Of a stretch of DNA of 22,017 nucleotides, positions 11,250 through 20,829 are shown in pieces. Position 1 is the stretch's first letter. Every line of letters begins with the position of its first letter. Source of the stretch: Succinivibrionaceae bacterium UBA3769. GTDB lineage: Bacteria > Pseudomonadota > Gammaproteobacteria > Enterobacterales > Succinivibrionaceae. Under the pieces are notes generated by a model. That model was not told the DNA's origin and did no database searches. It saw only the letters and a list, made by a program, of their open reading frames with translations. The stretch lies in contig DFFT01000077.1 of NCBI GenBank assembly GCA_002372325.1, forward strand, positions 1 to 22,017, in the 5' to 3' direction. The translations under genes were made by a program, and so were the position numbers.

Positions 11250-14120
11250 ATGAAAACCAAAAAGATTGCCGTACCCCGTTATCTGGCTGAGAGACTGCCG
11301 AGTCTCATGCAGAAATATCTCCGTCAGGATCAGGAATTGCCGGATGCGGATGAAAATCCTGAAAACTTCTTTGAAGATAACGCTGAAATTATCAGACGTC
11401 TTAATGATTACAGCCTGGCAGCGGATCATGCCTCCCTTATCCCCTTGGACAGCGCACCCCAGACCAGTGAACGCCTGTTTTTTCTGCTGACGGATCTTTT
11501 TGAAGATAATGAAGCAGGTTTTGCCATTAAATGGGATGAAGTGTCCCAGGCCCTGCATAATGCCCTGGATTCCGGCGACCGGCACTATCAGAAGATAAAA
11601 TTTTCTTTTGAAACCTGCAAAAGCTTCATTTACAGCAATGTAACAAACAGCAATATTTACTTAAACAGCAGCAATGTATCTGAAAACCATAAGTCAGTTG
11701 CCAGCATCCGGAATTTCCTGACCAGTACCTGCAAAGCATCTCGCATACTGAACAATAACGTCATGCTATGCCTGATTTTTAAAAACGCCCTGACGTTCTG
11801 GCAAAAATCCGGCATTTCCGGCAAAAATGACTGGAGTTTTCAGGGGGCGAGACCCTTTAACGGCGGGACTGCTTTTACTCCCGAGAAATCAGGAATCGGC
11901 TCTGCCGGGAGCCCCTGCTATGTGTTTCTGAAGGTCATGTATTCGTTTTCCGGAAACGGCCGCGGAGATCCGGCTGAACCGGAGGCGGATCAGCAGGATG
12001 CTCCCCCGCCTTTGTTCCCCTCCGACCTCTTCCTGAAAACTGACAGCATTCGCGCCGCCCTGCCGGAAATCAGCAGGTCGCAGCTGACCTCGGCCTCCGA
12101 AGGCTCCATTGAGGTTTTTGCTCCGGACAGCCTCCCCGAGGATGCAGACTATACGGAAATGGAGCTGGATCAGCCCTGCGTCTGCAAGGATCCCTGGGAG
12201 CTGGTGAAGCAGGACTCCTATGTGTTTATCGATTTCGGCACCTCCAGCACCGTGGCCGCCTTCCAGGATGACAAAGGCATTACGCAGCTCCTCAGAATGA
12301 AGGACTTCGGCCAGGAGGTGCGGGATTACCAGTATGAAAACCCCACGGCTCTGGAATTCCGCGATATCAGGAGCTTCAGGGACGTCTGGCTTCAGGAAAA
12401 GTACCGCCCCCTGACCGAGTGGAACTCAGTGTACAGTTCCTATGATGCCAGAAGCCAGGTGGACGATCATCCCACCTGCGGCATGACGAGCATAAAATCC
12501 TGGGCCCGGCTGCGTCATAATGCCCATGCTCTCCATCTGGAGGATGAACTCCACGAGGCCTTTGACCTCTTTCCTCTTCCCGCGGAGGACTGCCCGGATG
12601 CCAAAGATCCGGGAGACTGGCAGCATCGCCCGCTGGATCCCATCGAAATCTACGGCTACTATCTCGGCTTATGCCTCAACACTCAGACCATAAGAGGCGG
12701 CTCCATCTACCTTAACTACCGGCTGTCCTGCCCCGTGGGGTTTGACCGGGAAACCAAGAAGCGCATCCTGCAGGGCTTACGGAGAGGCATTCTAAGGTCT
12801 CTTCCCCCTTCTCTGGTTTACTCCCAGAAATGGCGGGAGGCCAGGTTTTCCTTTGATTATATGGCCACAGAACCGGAAGCTCTTATCGGAGCGGCAATAC
12901 CGGCTCTGGGACTGGCCTCCCCGGAAAAGGAAACCGCCTTCGCCGTATTTGATTTCGGGGGCGGCACCACGGATTTTGCCGCCGGCTTTTACCGGCCGTC
13001 TACGGAAATCGAGCGTCTGGAGATAGACACGGACACCACCATTGAGATTCTGGGCACCTCCGGAGACTCCGCTCTAGGGGGAGAACATCTGGTAACCCTG
13101 CTTTATTTTGCGGTGGTAAAGCATAATTATGCCCTGCTTCTGGAAAACGGCATTGCCTGCGTGCTTCCCGATCATGAGGAATGCGGCGCGTTCCCGGGCT
13201 CGGATAAGCTCTGGGCCTATGGCGCTGACGCTTACGGAAATATGCAGCTCATCAAGAAGGAGCTCCGGCGGATCTGGGAAAACGATCAGGATTACATTGA
13301 ATCCCTAAGAAACGAAGGCAAGGCGGAGTTTCTTTTGCGGGATTACTCCGGCAAAACAGTTACCGTGCCTCTGGTCATCGATGTGGAAGAGCTAGAGACC
13401 ATCATCAGGAACCGTATTGAAAAAGGGGTTAAAAGCTTTTACACCTTTTTCGCGCAGACCTTCCGCCCTTACGTCGACCGGCTGTCCGATAAGCTGCACG
13501 TGATTTTTGCGGGTAACTCCTGCCGCTCTCCCGTGCTCCGGGAGGTCTTTGCCAGCGTCAAAGCCGCCCGGAACAGCAATGCCGGCGATTACATTGTCGA
13601 GCATTATGAATTCGTGGATCAGTGGCTGCAAAACGGCGAGAACCGGGAGAATGATCCTGAGGCCCCGGTCAGAGTTACCCTGAAAAACTGCGTGGCTCTG
13701 GGCATGTGCGCCATCTGGAGCAACAGCATTTACCTCAAAAGCGATCGGGACATTGCTAATGATGACCCGCCGTTTAATTACACGGTGGGAACTTTTCAGA
13801 AAGGGTTTCTCGCGCCGTTATTTAAGAGAGGCCTTCATCCCTATAACGTATGGTTTCCCTTTGGCATGGTCAGAAAGCCCCGGGTGGGAAATGAGTACAT
13901 TCTGCTAATAGGCTGGAGTTCCGATCCTGCGGCCGCCTCAGCCAGGGAAGAGGTGATCCCGCAAAGCGGCTGCCGCCAGAAAAACCTCTACTTCCCGCAG
14001 GAGTACACCGGCTATGCCATCAGGATCAGAGCGGTGTCTCTGACCAGGATTGAGCTGGGGTGCTTTGCGGATGATTCCGACGATGAACCGGCGTATGCCA
14101 TGACCGTGGATCTCGACTGA
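11250..14120 (+). CDS. Hsp70/actin-fold ATPase with extra N- and C-terminal domains, paralogue 1
   Basis: The product is 956 residues. The ATPase fold is shown by the phosphate-1 loop DFGTSSTVA (328-336), phosphate-2 DFGGGTTD (568-575), the Hsp70-like GDSALGGEHL (605-614) and the adenosine-site AGNSCRSP (754-761). About 325 residues precede the fold. They include a helical, acidic start (ELPDADENPENFFEDNAEII) and a beta-rich part with unusually AT-rich codons (about 11580-11800). A conserved joint LTSASEG ... DPWELVK leads into the ATPase. The C-terminus has PFNYTVGTFQKGFL and LIGWSSDPA instead of a DnaK substrate domain. It is clearly homologous to the next gene. The ribosome site is weak (AGAAG). 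SrfB-like Hsp70 relatives are an alternative family I cannot exclude. Confidence 0.85.
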   Translation: MKTKKIAVPRYLAERLPSLMQKYLRQDQELPDADENPENFFEDNAEIIRRLNDYSLAADHASLIPLDSAPQTSERLFFLLTDLFEDNEAGFAIKWDEVSQALHNALDSGDRHYQKIKFSFETCKSFIYSNVTNSNIYLNSSNVSENHKSVASIRNFLTSTCKASRILNNNVMLCLIFKNALTFWQKSGISGKNDWSFQGARPFNGGTAFTPEKSGIGSAGSPCYVFLKVMYSFSGNGRGDPAEPEADQQDAPPPLFPSDLFLKTDSIRAALPEISRSQLTSASEGSIEVFAPDSLPEDADYTEMELDQPCVCKDPWELVKQDSYVFIDFGTSSTVAAFQDDKGITQLLRMKDFGQEVRDYQYENPTALEFRDIRSFRDVWLQEKYRPLTEWNSVYSSYDARSQVDDHPTCGMTSIKSWARLRHNAHALHLEDELHEAFDLFPLPAEDCPDAKDPGDWQHRPLDPIEIYGYYLGLCLNTQTIRGGSIYLNYRLSCPVGFDRETKKRILQGLRRGILRSLPPSLVYSQKWREARFSFDYMATEPEALIGAAIPALGLASPEKETAFAVFDFGGGTTDFAAGFYRPSTEIERLEIDTDTTIEILGTSGDSALGGEHLVTLLYFAVVKHNYALLLENGIACVLPDHEECGAFPGSDKLWAYGADAYGNMQLIKKELRRIWENDQDYIESLRNEGKAEFLLRDYSGKTVTVPLVIDVEELETIIRNRIEKGVKSFYTFFAQTFRPYVDRLSDKLHVIFAGNSCRSPVLREVFASVKAARNSNAGDYIVEHYEFVDQWLQNGENRENDPEAPVRVTLKNCVALGMCAIWSNSIYLKSDRDIANDDPPFNYTVGTFQKGFLAPLFKRGLHPYNVWFPFGMVRKPRVGNEYILLIGWSSDPAAASAREEVIPQSGCRQKNLYFPQEYTGYAIRIRAVSLTRIELGCFADDSDDEPAYAMTVDLD

Positions 14121-14196
14121 GGAAGCTGCTGATTACTAAACATATGCCGCTCAGAAGTCTTCCGCGGTTCCGGAAGGTTTCTGAACAGACTTGAAC

Positions 14197-14200
14197 AGGA
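14197..14200 (+). promoter_or_regulatory. Ribosome binding site AGGA deciding the start at 14209
   Basis: AGGA is 8 nt before ATG 14209. The frame is open from a TTG at 14191, but that codon has no ribosome site, and the protein read from 14209 (MKSNKIYVGKELY) parallels the start of the paralogue (MKTKKIAVPRYLA). Confidence 0.7.
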
Positions 14201-14208
14201 AACAGAAC

Positions 14209-17200
14209 ATGAAAAGCAATAAGATTTATGTTGGCAAAGAGCTTTATACCGAGTATGTGGCCGGAAAGTTCGCCGAGGAAGCCTTAAAGCTGGGCGGAGT
14301 AAATGTCAGCGTTAAGGAAGACTGGCTTTCTCTGACTGCCGCAATTCCGGAGGATTTTCAGGGATCCTTTACGGTGCTTCGGGAGAATAACAGTGGCCTT
14401 CTGTTTCAGAATATCAGCGCCATGCCCTGCGAAGAATTCGTTGGTAAATTCGCGCCCTTTTTGATGTTAGATGACCACGAGAACGTGGCATCTAATTCAT
14501 GTGCTTACAGAATCATAAATAAAGTAAAAGATCCTTTGATAGCAAGCACCTTTAAAGATACTATCACAAAAATATCATCTTATGATTTTTTAAAAAAAGA
14601 TCTTAAAGTTAGCCTTTTTCAAGGAAATCCTCTTCCGGAAATTAATACGCAGACGATATTTGACAGCTGTATTGTCGATTTCTCAGAATTATCCCGTGAG
14701 ATCACGGCAGCGCTGGAATCAGCAAACCCCGATCTTGTAGCAAAATTAGCCGGTAAAAGCCTTGCATTTATTGTAGGAAAATGCGTGTTCTTAGGGAGCG
14801 TCTCTTTTTCGGATGGCAGCCCGCAATTTTCGTTTTCTCAGTACTTTTTAGTAATGTACGACAAGCTTTTCTGGAACGGTTATCATGTCAACGTTTACTG
14901 GTGGATGTATTCCACAGATTTTAAACGTGCATCGGTTTATTGTGATTACTCTTTGCATAATAATTATAGTTACGGAGGCACCCTGACTTATGATTCTTCC
15001 AGTTCTTTTAATCTGAACATTCCCCAGGATTTCCCCCAGACCATTGATTATCTCTGCGTGCCGTTTTCCTATGAATACACCGGCGGATCTGATAATTCCG
15101 ACAAATACCGATCTGAAGATCTGTTAAGTTCCGATAACCGGCTGGCGGCTCTTCCGGTTATGCCGGAAGCAAAGCTGACCAGTTCCTCCGAAGGGCTTTT
15201 TGATATCTTCTGGAATGACAGCAACACTCCTGATGAAAAGTACTATTTTCCTCTGGAACTGGACCGAGAATGCGCGGCCCGGGATCCCTGGGAACTCGTT
15301 AAAAGCAACTGCCGGGTTACCATAGATTTCGGAACGTCCAGCACGGTGGTGACCACCCGGGATGAATACGGCCGGGTCAGTCTGGTAAGAATGGGGGATT
15401 TCGACCAGGCTGTTAAGGATTCCCAGTATGAAAATCCCACAGTTCTTGATTTCGTAAATCTGAGCGCATTCCTGAAACACTGGCGGGATGTCCCCTTCCG
15501 GCCTCACACTAGCTTTGCTGATGTGGAGTTTTCCCATACTGCCAAGGAGGGCCGGAATGACCATCCCAGAAGCTGCATGAGTTCCATAAAAACCTGGTGC
15601 CGCACGGACAGGAAAGGGGTGGGACTCCGCCTCATGGATGAGCAGGGGCTGGATTTTGAACTGAATCAGCCTGAAATTGCCGAGGATGAAACCAAGCTTT
15701 TGCATAACTTCGCCGCCGCCCCCGTTAACCCGGTGGAGATCTATGCCTATCTCCTGGGCTGCTGCATCAATAACCAGTCTCTGGGCAACGGTTCCATTTA
15801 CCTGAACTACACCATGACCTTTCCGGTAAAGTTTGACAACGATACGAAGAAGCGCATCCTGCAGGGGTTCAGAAAAGGCCTTTTGCGTTCGCTGCCCCCT
15901 TCTCTGGTCTATTCCGACAAATGGAATGACAGTCTCCTGGCAATAAAGGAAAGAGCCAGCGAACCCATCGCTCTGGCTGCCTCCTATCTTAAGGCCCTGG
16001 AGATCGATCCCACGGATGCCGGGGTGCCCTTCGGCGTTTTTGACTTCGGCGGCGGCACGGCGGATTTTGCAGTGGGATTATTCCGGAATCCGACAGATGA
16101 GGAAGCTGATGAGTATGATTACGAGCAGGTGATTGACATTATTGATACCTCCGGAGATCCGGATCTGGGGGGCGAACACCTGGTCAGCCTGATCTGCTAC
16201 GAAACCATCCGTGATAATCTTCAGGAAATTCTGAACAACAAGATCAAGTTTGTCCTGCCTCAGGGCCTTACCGTGTTCCCGGGGTCGGAACTGGTATGGG
16301 CCACCAGCTCCGAAGCAAATGAAAACTCCGCTGTTCTGGCAAAGGAGCTCCGGGAACTCTGGGAAACCGGCCCGCTTCAGGATGCGGAAGGGAATCCCAT
16401 CACCAATCTTCTCCTCAGGTTAAAGGTAAACCAGGAATCACCGGAATGTCATCTCGAAATCGACCAGAAAAAGCTGGTGGGACTGATGGCTGACCGCATC
16501 AAAGAAGGCTTTACCCGCTTCAGAGCTACCATTCAGAATGCCATGAGTTCCTCCGGGATCAGCTTTGCGGAACTGGGAGAATTCCAGGTGTTCTTTTCGG
16601 GCAACTCCTGCCGCTCTCCCATTACCAAAGCGGTTATCGACGATTTCCGGAATGATTCCGGCATGGAACTTAAGCTGGCATTTCACACGGAATTCATTGA
16701 CATGCTGGATACGGCAGAGGCCGCCGAAATCTCAGACCTGCAGGAAGAAGCCCCGGATGAGGAAAACCAAGAAGATAAAGCTGATGCTGCCGTCGGGAAG
16801 GATCCTTTCGCCGCTATTCGTAAGGCCAATCCCCTGCTCACCCTGAAAACCGGAGTGGCTCTGGGACTTCTGGACATCCTGGACGGCGAAAGCACCGGCT
16901 ATGTCGAGAGAATCAGAACCGCCGGTCTCGAGGGCGAAGCTCCCTTCAACTACTATGTGGGCAAATTTGTCAAAGGCATTCTGAATCCGAAGCTGGTGCG
17001 GAATGCCGATTATGTCAGCTGGGTTAAGCTGGACACGGTGAAGAAAACCCATGTCACCAAGCTGGGCTGGTCGTCAGATCCCACCGTGTTCACCAACAAT
17101 CCTCAGGCCATGAGAAAGGAATACCTGGTTCATCACGATCCCAAATACGAGGGCTGGAATATCTTTATCAAGCCGGAATCTCCGGGAGCCATAGCTTTGG

Positions 17201-17259
17201 CGGTAACAGAAAGCGAAACGCCGGAGAATCTTGAAGGCATGGAAATCATTACTCTGTAG
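14209..17259 (+). CDS. Hsp70/actin-fold ATPase with extra N- and C-terminal domains, paralogue 2
   Basis: The product is 1016 residues. Nucleotide-binding motifs: DFGTSSTVV (373-381), DFGGGTAD (612-619), GDPDLGGEHL (649-658) and SGNSCRSP (797-804). It shares with paralogue 1 the joint LTSSSEG ... DPWELVK before the ATPase, the CSMSSIK/CGMTSIK-type segment, KKRILQGFRKGLLRSLPPSL, and a C-terminal PFNYYVGKFVKGIL ... LGWSSDP domain. The N-terminal 370 residues are only weakly alike; their middle (about 14450-15000) is AT-rich and aromatic (FWNGYHVNVYWWMY). An acidic insert, LQEEAPDEENQEDKADA, precedes the last ATPase helices. It begins 88 bp after paralogue 1. Two such ATPases in one operon suggest a heteromeric assembly. 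Family fold is sure; substrate and role are unknown. Confidence 0.87.
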   Translation: MKSNKIYVGKELYTEYVAGKFAEEALKLGGVNVSVKEDWLSLTAAIPEDFQGSFTVLRENNSGLLFQNISAMPCEEFVGKFAPFLMLDDHENVASNSCAYRIINKVKDPLIASTFKDTITKISSYDFLKKDLKVSLFQGNPLPEINTQTIFDSCIVDFSELSREITAALESANPDLVAKLAGKSLAFIVGKCVFLGSVSFSDGSPQFSFSQYFLVMYDKLFWNGYHVNVYWWMYSTDFKRASVYCDYSLHNNYSYGGTLTYDSSSSFNLNIPQDFPQTIDYLCVPFSYEYTGGSDNSDKYRSEDLLSSDNRLAALPVMPEAKLTSSSEGLFDIFWNDSNTPDEKYYFPLELDRECAARDPWELVKSNCRVTIDFGTSSTVVTTRDEYGRVSLVRMGDFDQAVKDSQYENPTVLDFVNLSAFLKHWRDVPFRPHTSFADVEFSHTAKEGRNDHPRSCMSSIKTWCRTDRKGVGLRLMDEQGLDFELNQPEIAEDETKLLHNFAAAPVNPVEIYAYLLGCCINNQSLGNGSIYLNYTMTFPVKFDNDTKKRILQGFRKGLLRSLPPSLVYSDKWNDSLLAIKERASEPIALAASYLKALEIDPTDAGVPFGVFDFGGGTADFAVGLFRNPTDEEADEYDYEQVIDIIDTSGDPDLGGEHLVSLICYETIRDNLQEILNNKIKFVLPQGLTVFPGSELVWATSSEANENSAVLAKELRELWETGPLQDAEGNPITNLLLRLKVNQESPECHLEIDQKKLVGLMADRIKEGFTRFRATIQNAMSSSGISFAELGEFQVFFSGNSCRSPITKAVIDDFRNDSGMELKLAFHTEFIDMLDTAEAAEISDLQEEAPDEENQEDKADAAVGKDPFAAIRKANPLLTLKTGVALGLLDILDGESTGYVERIRTAGLEGEAPFNYYVGKFVKGILNPKLVRNADYVSWVKLDTVKKTHVTKLGWSSDPTVFTNNPQAMRKEYLVHHDPKYEGWNIFIKPESPGAIALAVTESETPENLEGMEIITL

Positions 17260-17315
17260 CGGGCAGCGGGTTAGCCCCGCCGCCGGAACACCATCATTTT
17301 ACGGGAGACTGTTTT

Positions 17316-20300
17316 ATGGAAAACAACAAGGAACCCTGCTGTCAGCAAGATCCCCTGGCTGCCAAAATAGCCGGAGAAATCGACAATCTCGGGAAAAACC
17401 GCATCTCAGTACTGAGCAATCTTTCTTATCAGGAAATCTCCCGGGAGCAGATCCTCAGAAATACGGTATTTTTTCGGATCACCTGCCTGACCTATGAAAA
17501 GAAATTCCCCCGGCAGGAAGCTTTTGAAAATGTGGTAACCGCCCTGAAAAATTCCTCCTGCCGCGTTATCTACTATCTTAAGGGCGGCTCAGGCGGCGTG
17601 GAATTCTACATCGGCATCACCTCGGCGTTTTCTCAGGACAGAACCCGGTATAACGTCAACGACTATGAGGACATGCTGTCCCGGGCCATCAGAGGCAATT
17701 TTATCGGTTCCACGGTGGAGAAGGCGGATAACAGCGTGCTGGAAAGACTTGCCGACAGCAGACTGCGGTTTAAAACAGTGCTGGGGGTGCCTTCCCGCAA
17801 TAATGAAAACCGGGACGACCTGTCCTTCCAGGGAGTGGAAAGACTGGTAAACGTCATGAATTCCGGAGAGCTGCCCCTTAGTATCAGAGATCAGGAGTTT
17901 CATCTTCTGGTGATCTGGGAATCTCTGGATCTGGCGGCCATTCAGGAGTTCGGCTCTCAGGTGGAAAGCCTGTACAGCAAGCTGTCCGCCTTTGCTCATT
18001 CCAGCATTCAGAGCAGCAGTCAGGATTCCTCGCAAAAAGGATCCTCCGCGCAGACCGGCACCTCCGAAGGCAAAACCGCCGGCGAAACCACCGGAAAATC
18101 CGAAAGCAAGACCTCGGGAACATCCGCCTCGGAAACCATTGGCACCTCGGAATCCACATCAAAGAGCAAGGGCACTTCCTCCGGCACTTCGGAAAATTCT
18201 TCCGTCTCTACCAGCAAGTCCAAAACCACGGGCACCAATAATTCCGAAACCACCGGCACCACCGAATCGGAAACCACCGGCACCAGCAAAAGCACGTCCA
18301 ATTCCATGGGCAAGAGCGAATCCAGATCCTCCACATCCGGAAAAAACAGCAGCAGTTCCAGTTCATCCACTTCCGAACAGGCCGGCACCAGCGAGGGGAG
18401 TCAAACCACCAAAGGCACGAATAATTCCATCAGCAAGGGTACCTCCAGCACCACGAGCAACGGCTCCAGCAAATCGGAAACCAATGGTTCCTCCAGCACT
18501 AATTCCAAGGGAACCTCCAGTACATCTTCAAAAACCGAAGGCTCCACTTCAGGAAACTCGCAGTCAAAAAGCACCGGAGAAAATAAAAGCTCCACTTCGG
18601 GAACCTCGGTGTCTTCCAGCATCAGCAAGAGCTCCTCTTCCAGCTCCAGCACCGGGACTTCGGAATCCGTTTCGTCCAGCAGCGGGCTTTCCGTCACCTT
18701 CGAAAACAAGAATAAAAAGGTGCAGGACATCCTGAAATACATTGACGAAGAACTCATGGTGAGAATCAAGCGGGGCATTTCCAAAGGTCTGTTTCGCACC
18801 GCCGTATATGTGGGGGCCGGAAATCCTCTGAACTGCGATCTCCTCTGCAACACCCTGATCTCTCTCGCGCAGGGGGACAAAAACTTCAATACCGCGGTCT
18901 ACAGCGCCGACTTCAAGGGCATGGGCAAACCGGTGTCGGAACTTCAGATCTGTCAGGTCAAAGCACCCCGGGACATTTCCGCGGAATCTTATCTTCTGGA
19001 ATCCCGTCCGGTGATAAACGGCATCATCGACGCGGGCACCTGGCTCACCGCTCAGGAGATCAGCATGCTGGCCGGTTTCCCCCAGAAGGAGGTGCCGGGC
19101 CTGGAATTGCGGGAACAGGTGCCCTTCGGACTTAATATAAGCGCCGGAGTGGCAAGCAGCGACAGACTCGATCTCGGAGTCATGCGGCAGGAGGGCTGTC
19201 AGCTTAAATCCCAAAAGGTCAATCTCTCCCGCAAGGAACTCTCCAAGCACGTATTCATCGCCGGCACCACCGGTTCCGGAAAAACCACCACCTGCCACCG
19301 GCTTCTGGCGGCATCCATGACGGACGGAGCTTCCCTGCCCTTCCTGGTCATCGAACCCGCAAAAACCGAGTACCGGGCTCTGGTGAACAGCAGCACCCCG
19401 GGCTTTAACGAGATCATCGTCTTCACCGTAGGCAACGGCAACGGCGTGCCCTTCCGTTTCAATCCCCTGGAATTTCTGGAAAACGAAACCCTGTCCGGTC
19501 ATATTGACGAACTCAAGGCCGCCTTCATGGCCAGCTTTGACATGGAAGCCGCCATCCCCAATCTGCTGGAGCAGGGGCTGTACCGGGTATACAAATGCAT
19601 GGGCTGGGATATTGAAACCGGGGAGAACCGTTTTCTGAAGGATCGCCGCGCTGCCTGGCAATCGGACATCAGAGGGGTGTTTTTTCCGACCCTGGAGATG
19701 TACATTGAAACGGTAGTGGAACTGGTAAAGGAAAAAGGCTTTGATGACCGGCTGCGGGACGAATACATCGGATCCATAAGAGCCCGGCTGGACAGCCTTA
19801 CCGAAGGCGCCAAGGGGGTGATTTTCAACACCCAGCTTTCCGTGGATTTTAATGATCTTCTGGATCGCCGAGTTATTATTGAGCTTGAGGATGTGAAATC
19901 ATCGGAGGATAAATCCTTCCTGATGGCGCTTATTCTCTCGCGGCTCTCCGCAGCCCTCAAGGCCAGACATGCCCGGGAGGCGAATTTCCGCCATATCACT
20001 CTGGTGGAGGAAGCGCACCGGCTTCTTACCAAGGTCAGTCCCGGAGACAGTCAGAACCGCAAAATGGGCGTTGAGCTGTTCTCGGATCTGCTCGCCGAAG
20101 TCAGAAAGTACGGCGAGAGCCTCATCATTGTGGATCAGATCCCCAGCAAGCTGGCCAGCGAGGTGCTTAAAAACACCAACACCAAGATCATTCATAAGCT
20201 GTTCTCCCTGGATGACAAAAACGCCGTGGGAGAAACCATGGCCCTGGATGATAACCAGAAAAAGTATCTCTCCTATCTGGTGCCGGGGGAAGCCATAGTA

Positions 20301-20828
20301 TTCTCCCAGGGCTGGAAAAAGCCGGTGGATGTGCAGGTAACGCAAATCGATACCAGCACTGATGACGATGATGTGGATGACGAAATTGTCTGCCAGAACG
20401 GCCGGAACTACTGGCTGAAGCACTGCCGGAGATTCTGCGCCTTCATGGACGAATCCGCTGACCGGAAGCCCGACTGGGAAAGCTTTGTCGCTCAGGCCCG
20501 CAGCGCCGCCCGGCTTTACCAGAACTGCATCTGCAATGAAAACGCCAGTAACAGAGAATGGCAGATGCATCTTAACAGCCTGGAGGAGACCTGCGGCAAT
20601 GACCGGACGCTCTTTTTAAGACTGATCAGAAATGCCGTGTTTGACTTTGCCTTCCGGAAACTGTCCATAGATCCGGGAACAGTGGTTAATTTCAACTACC
20701 AGAGCTTCGCCGCTGCGTTTGACAGCAAATTTGATGCGGCATGGAATTATTATTCTGACAAGCGCAACCTGGAAAGCTTTGTAAGTTCGCTTATCGTAAG
20801 TGTTCATAGCAATTTAGGAGAGTTTTAA
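17316..20828 (+). CDS. HerA/DUF87-type ATPase with a 228-residue Ser/Thr/Gly-rich linker
   Basis: The product is 1170 residues. An N-terminal domain (about 1-227, containing FFRITCLTYEKKFP and VIYYLKGGSGGVEFYIGITS) is not recognised. Residues about 229-456 are almost only Ser, Thr, Gly, Lys, Glu and Asn. The C-terminal ATPase of the HerA/FtsK superfamily has Walker A GTTGSGKTTT (650-659, Lys656), FLVIEPAKTEYRAL, Walker B LVEEAH (896-901) and the family segment SLIIVDQIPSKLASEVLKNT with LFSLDDKNA after it. HerA proteins are hexameric motors, usually on DNA (with NurA or SIR2 partners), and relatives pump DNA or protein. No nuclease partner is seen here. It starts 56 bp after the Hsp70-like pair and is coupled to the next gene. 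The ATPase call is firm; motor substrate unknown. Confidence 0.88.
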   Translation: MENNKEPCCQQDPLAAKIAGEIDNLGKNRISVLSNLSYQEISREQILRNTVFFRITCLTYEKKFPRQEAFENVVTALKNSSCRVIYYLKGGSGGVEFYIGITSAFSQDRTRYNVNDYEDMLSRAIRGNFIGSTVEKADNSVLERLADSRLRFKTVLGVPSRNNENRDDLSFQGVERLVNVMNSGELPLSIRDQEFHLLVIWESLDLAAIQEFGSQVESLYSKLSAFAHSSIQSSSQDSSQKGSSAQTGTSEGKTAGETTGKSESKTSGTSASETIGTSESTSKSKGTSSGTSENSSVSTSKSKTTGTNNSETTGTTESETTGTSKSTSNSMGKSESRSSTSGKNSSSSSSSTSEQAGTSEGSQTTKGTNNSISKGTSSTTSNGSSKSETNGSSSTNSKGTSSTSSKTEGSTSGNSQSKSTGENKSSTSGTSVSSSISKSSSSSSSTGTSESVSSSSGLSVTFENKNKKVQDILKYIDEELMVRIKRGISKGLFRTAVYVGAGNPLNCDLLCNTLISLAQGDKNFNTAVYSADFKGMGKPVSELQICQVKAPRDISAESYLLESRPVINGIIDAGTWLTAQEISMLAGFPQKEVPGLELREQVPFGLNISAGVASSDRLDLGVMRQEGCQLKSQKVNLSRKELSKHVFIAGTTGSGKTTTCHRLLAASMTDGASLPFLVIEPAKTEYRALVNSSTPGFNEIIVFTVGNGNGVPFRFNPLEFLENETLSGHIDELKAAFMASFDMEAAIPNLLEQGLYRVYKCMGWDIETGENRFLKDRRAAWQSDIRGVFFPTLEMYIETVVELVKEKGFDDRLRDEYIGSIRARLDSLTEGAKGVIFNTQLSVDFNDLLDRRVIIELEDVKSSEDKSFLMALILSRLSAALKARHAREANFRHITLVEEAHRLLTKVSPGDSQNRKMGVELFSDLLAEVRKYGESLIIVDQIPSKLASEVLKNTNTKIIHKLFSLDDKNAVGETMALDDNQKKYLSYLVPGEAIVFSQGWKKPVDVQVTQIDTSTDDDDVDDEIVCQNGRNYWLKHCRRFCAFMDESADRKPDWESFVAQARSAARLYQNCICNENASNREWQMHLNSLEETCGNDRTLFLRLIRNAVFDFAFRKLSIDPGTVVNFNYQSFAAAFDSKFDAAWNYYSDKRNLESFVSSLIVSVHSNLGEF
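18001..18684 (+). repeat. Ser/Thr/Gly-rich coding low-complexity region
   Basis: About 228 codons of degenerate short repeats such as GTSESTSKSKGTSSGTSEN and ETTGTTESETTGTSKS, built from Ser, Thr, Gly, Lys, Glu and Asn. The codons used for each residue vary, so this is maintained at the protein level rather than being a simple DNA microsatellite. Long antisense frames here are artefacts of composition. Confidence 0.85.
20816..20820 (+). promoter_or_regulatory. Ribosome binding site AGGAG inside the end of the HerA-like gene
   Basis: AGGAG lies within the last codons of the upstream gene, 9 nt before ATG 20830. That ATG is one base past the upstream TAA (20826-20828), an arrangement expected to couple translation of the two products. 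Confidence 0.8.
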
Positions 20829-20829
20829 T

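Noticed and set aside
14121..14208. Hairpin CTTCCG-N6-CGGAAG between the Hsp70-like genes as a terminator
   Set aside because: Six-base stem without a T-run; the genes on both sides are paralogues in one operon, so it is not called as a terminator.
17992..18735. Long Pro/Lys/Ala-rich plus-strand ORF and acidic minus-strand ORFs
   Set aside because: Shadows of the Ser/Thr/Gly-rich coding region of the HerA-like gene, produced by its base composition.
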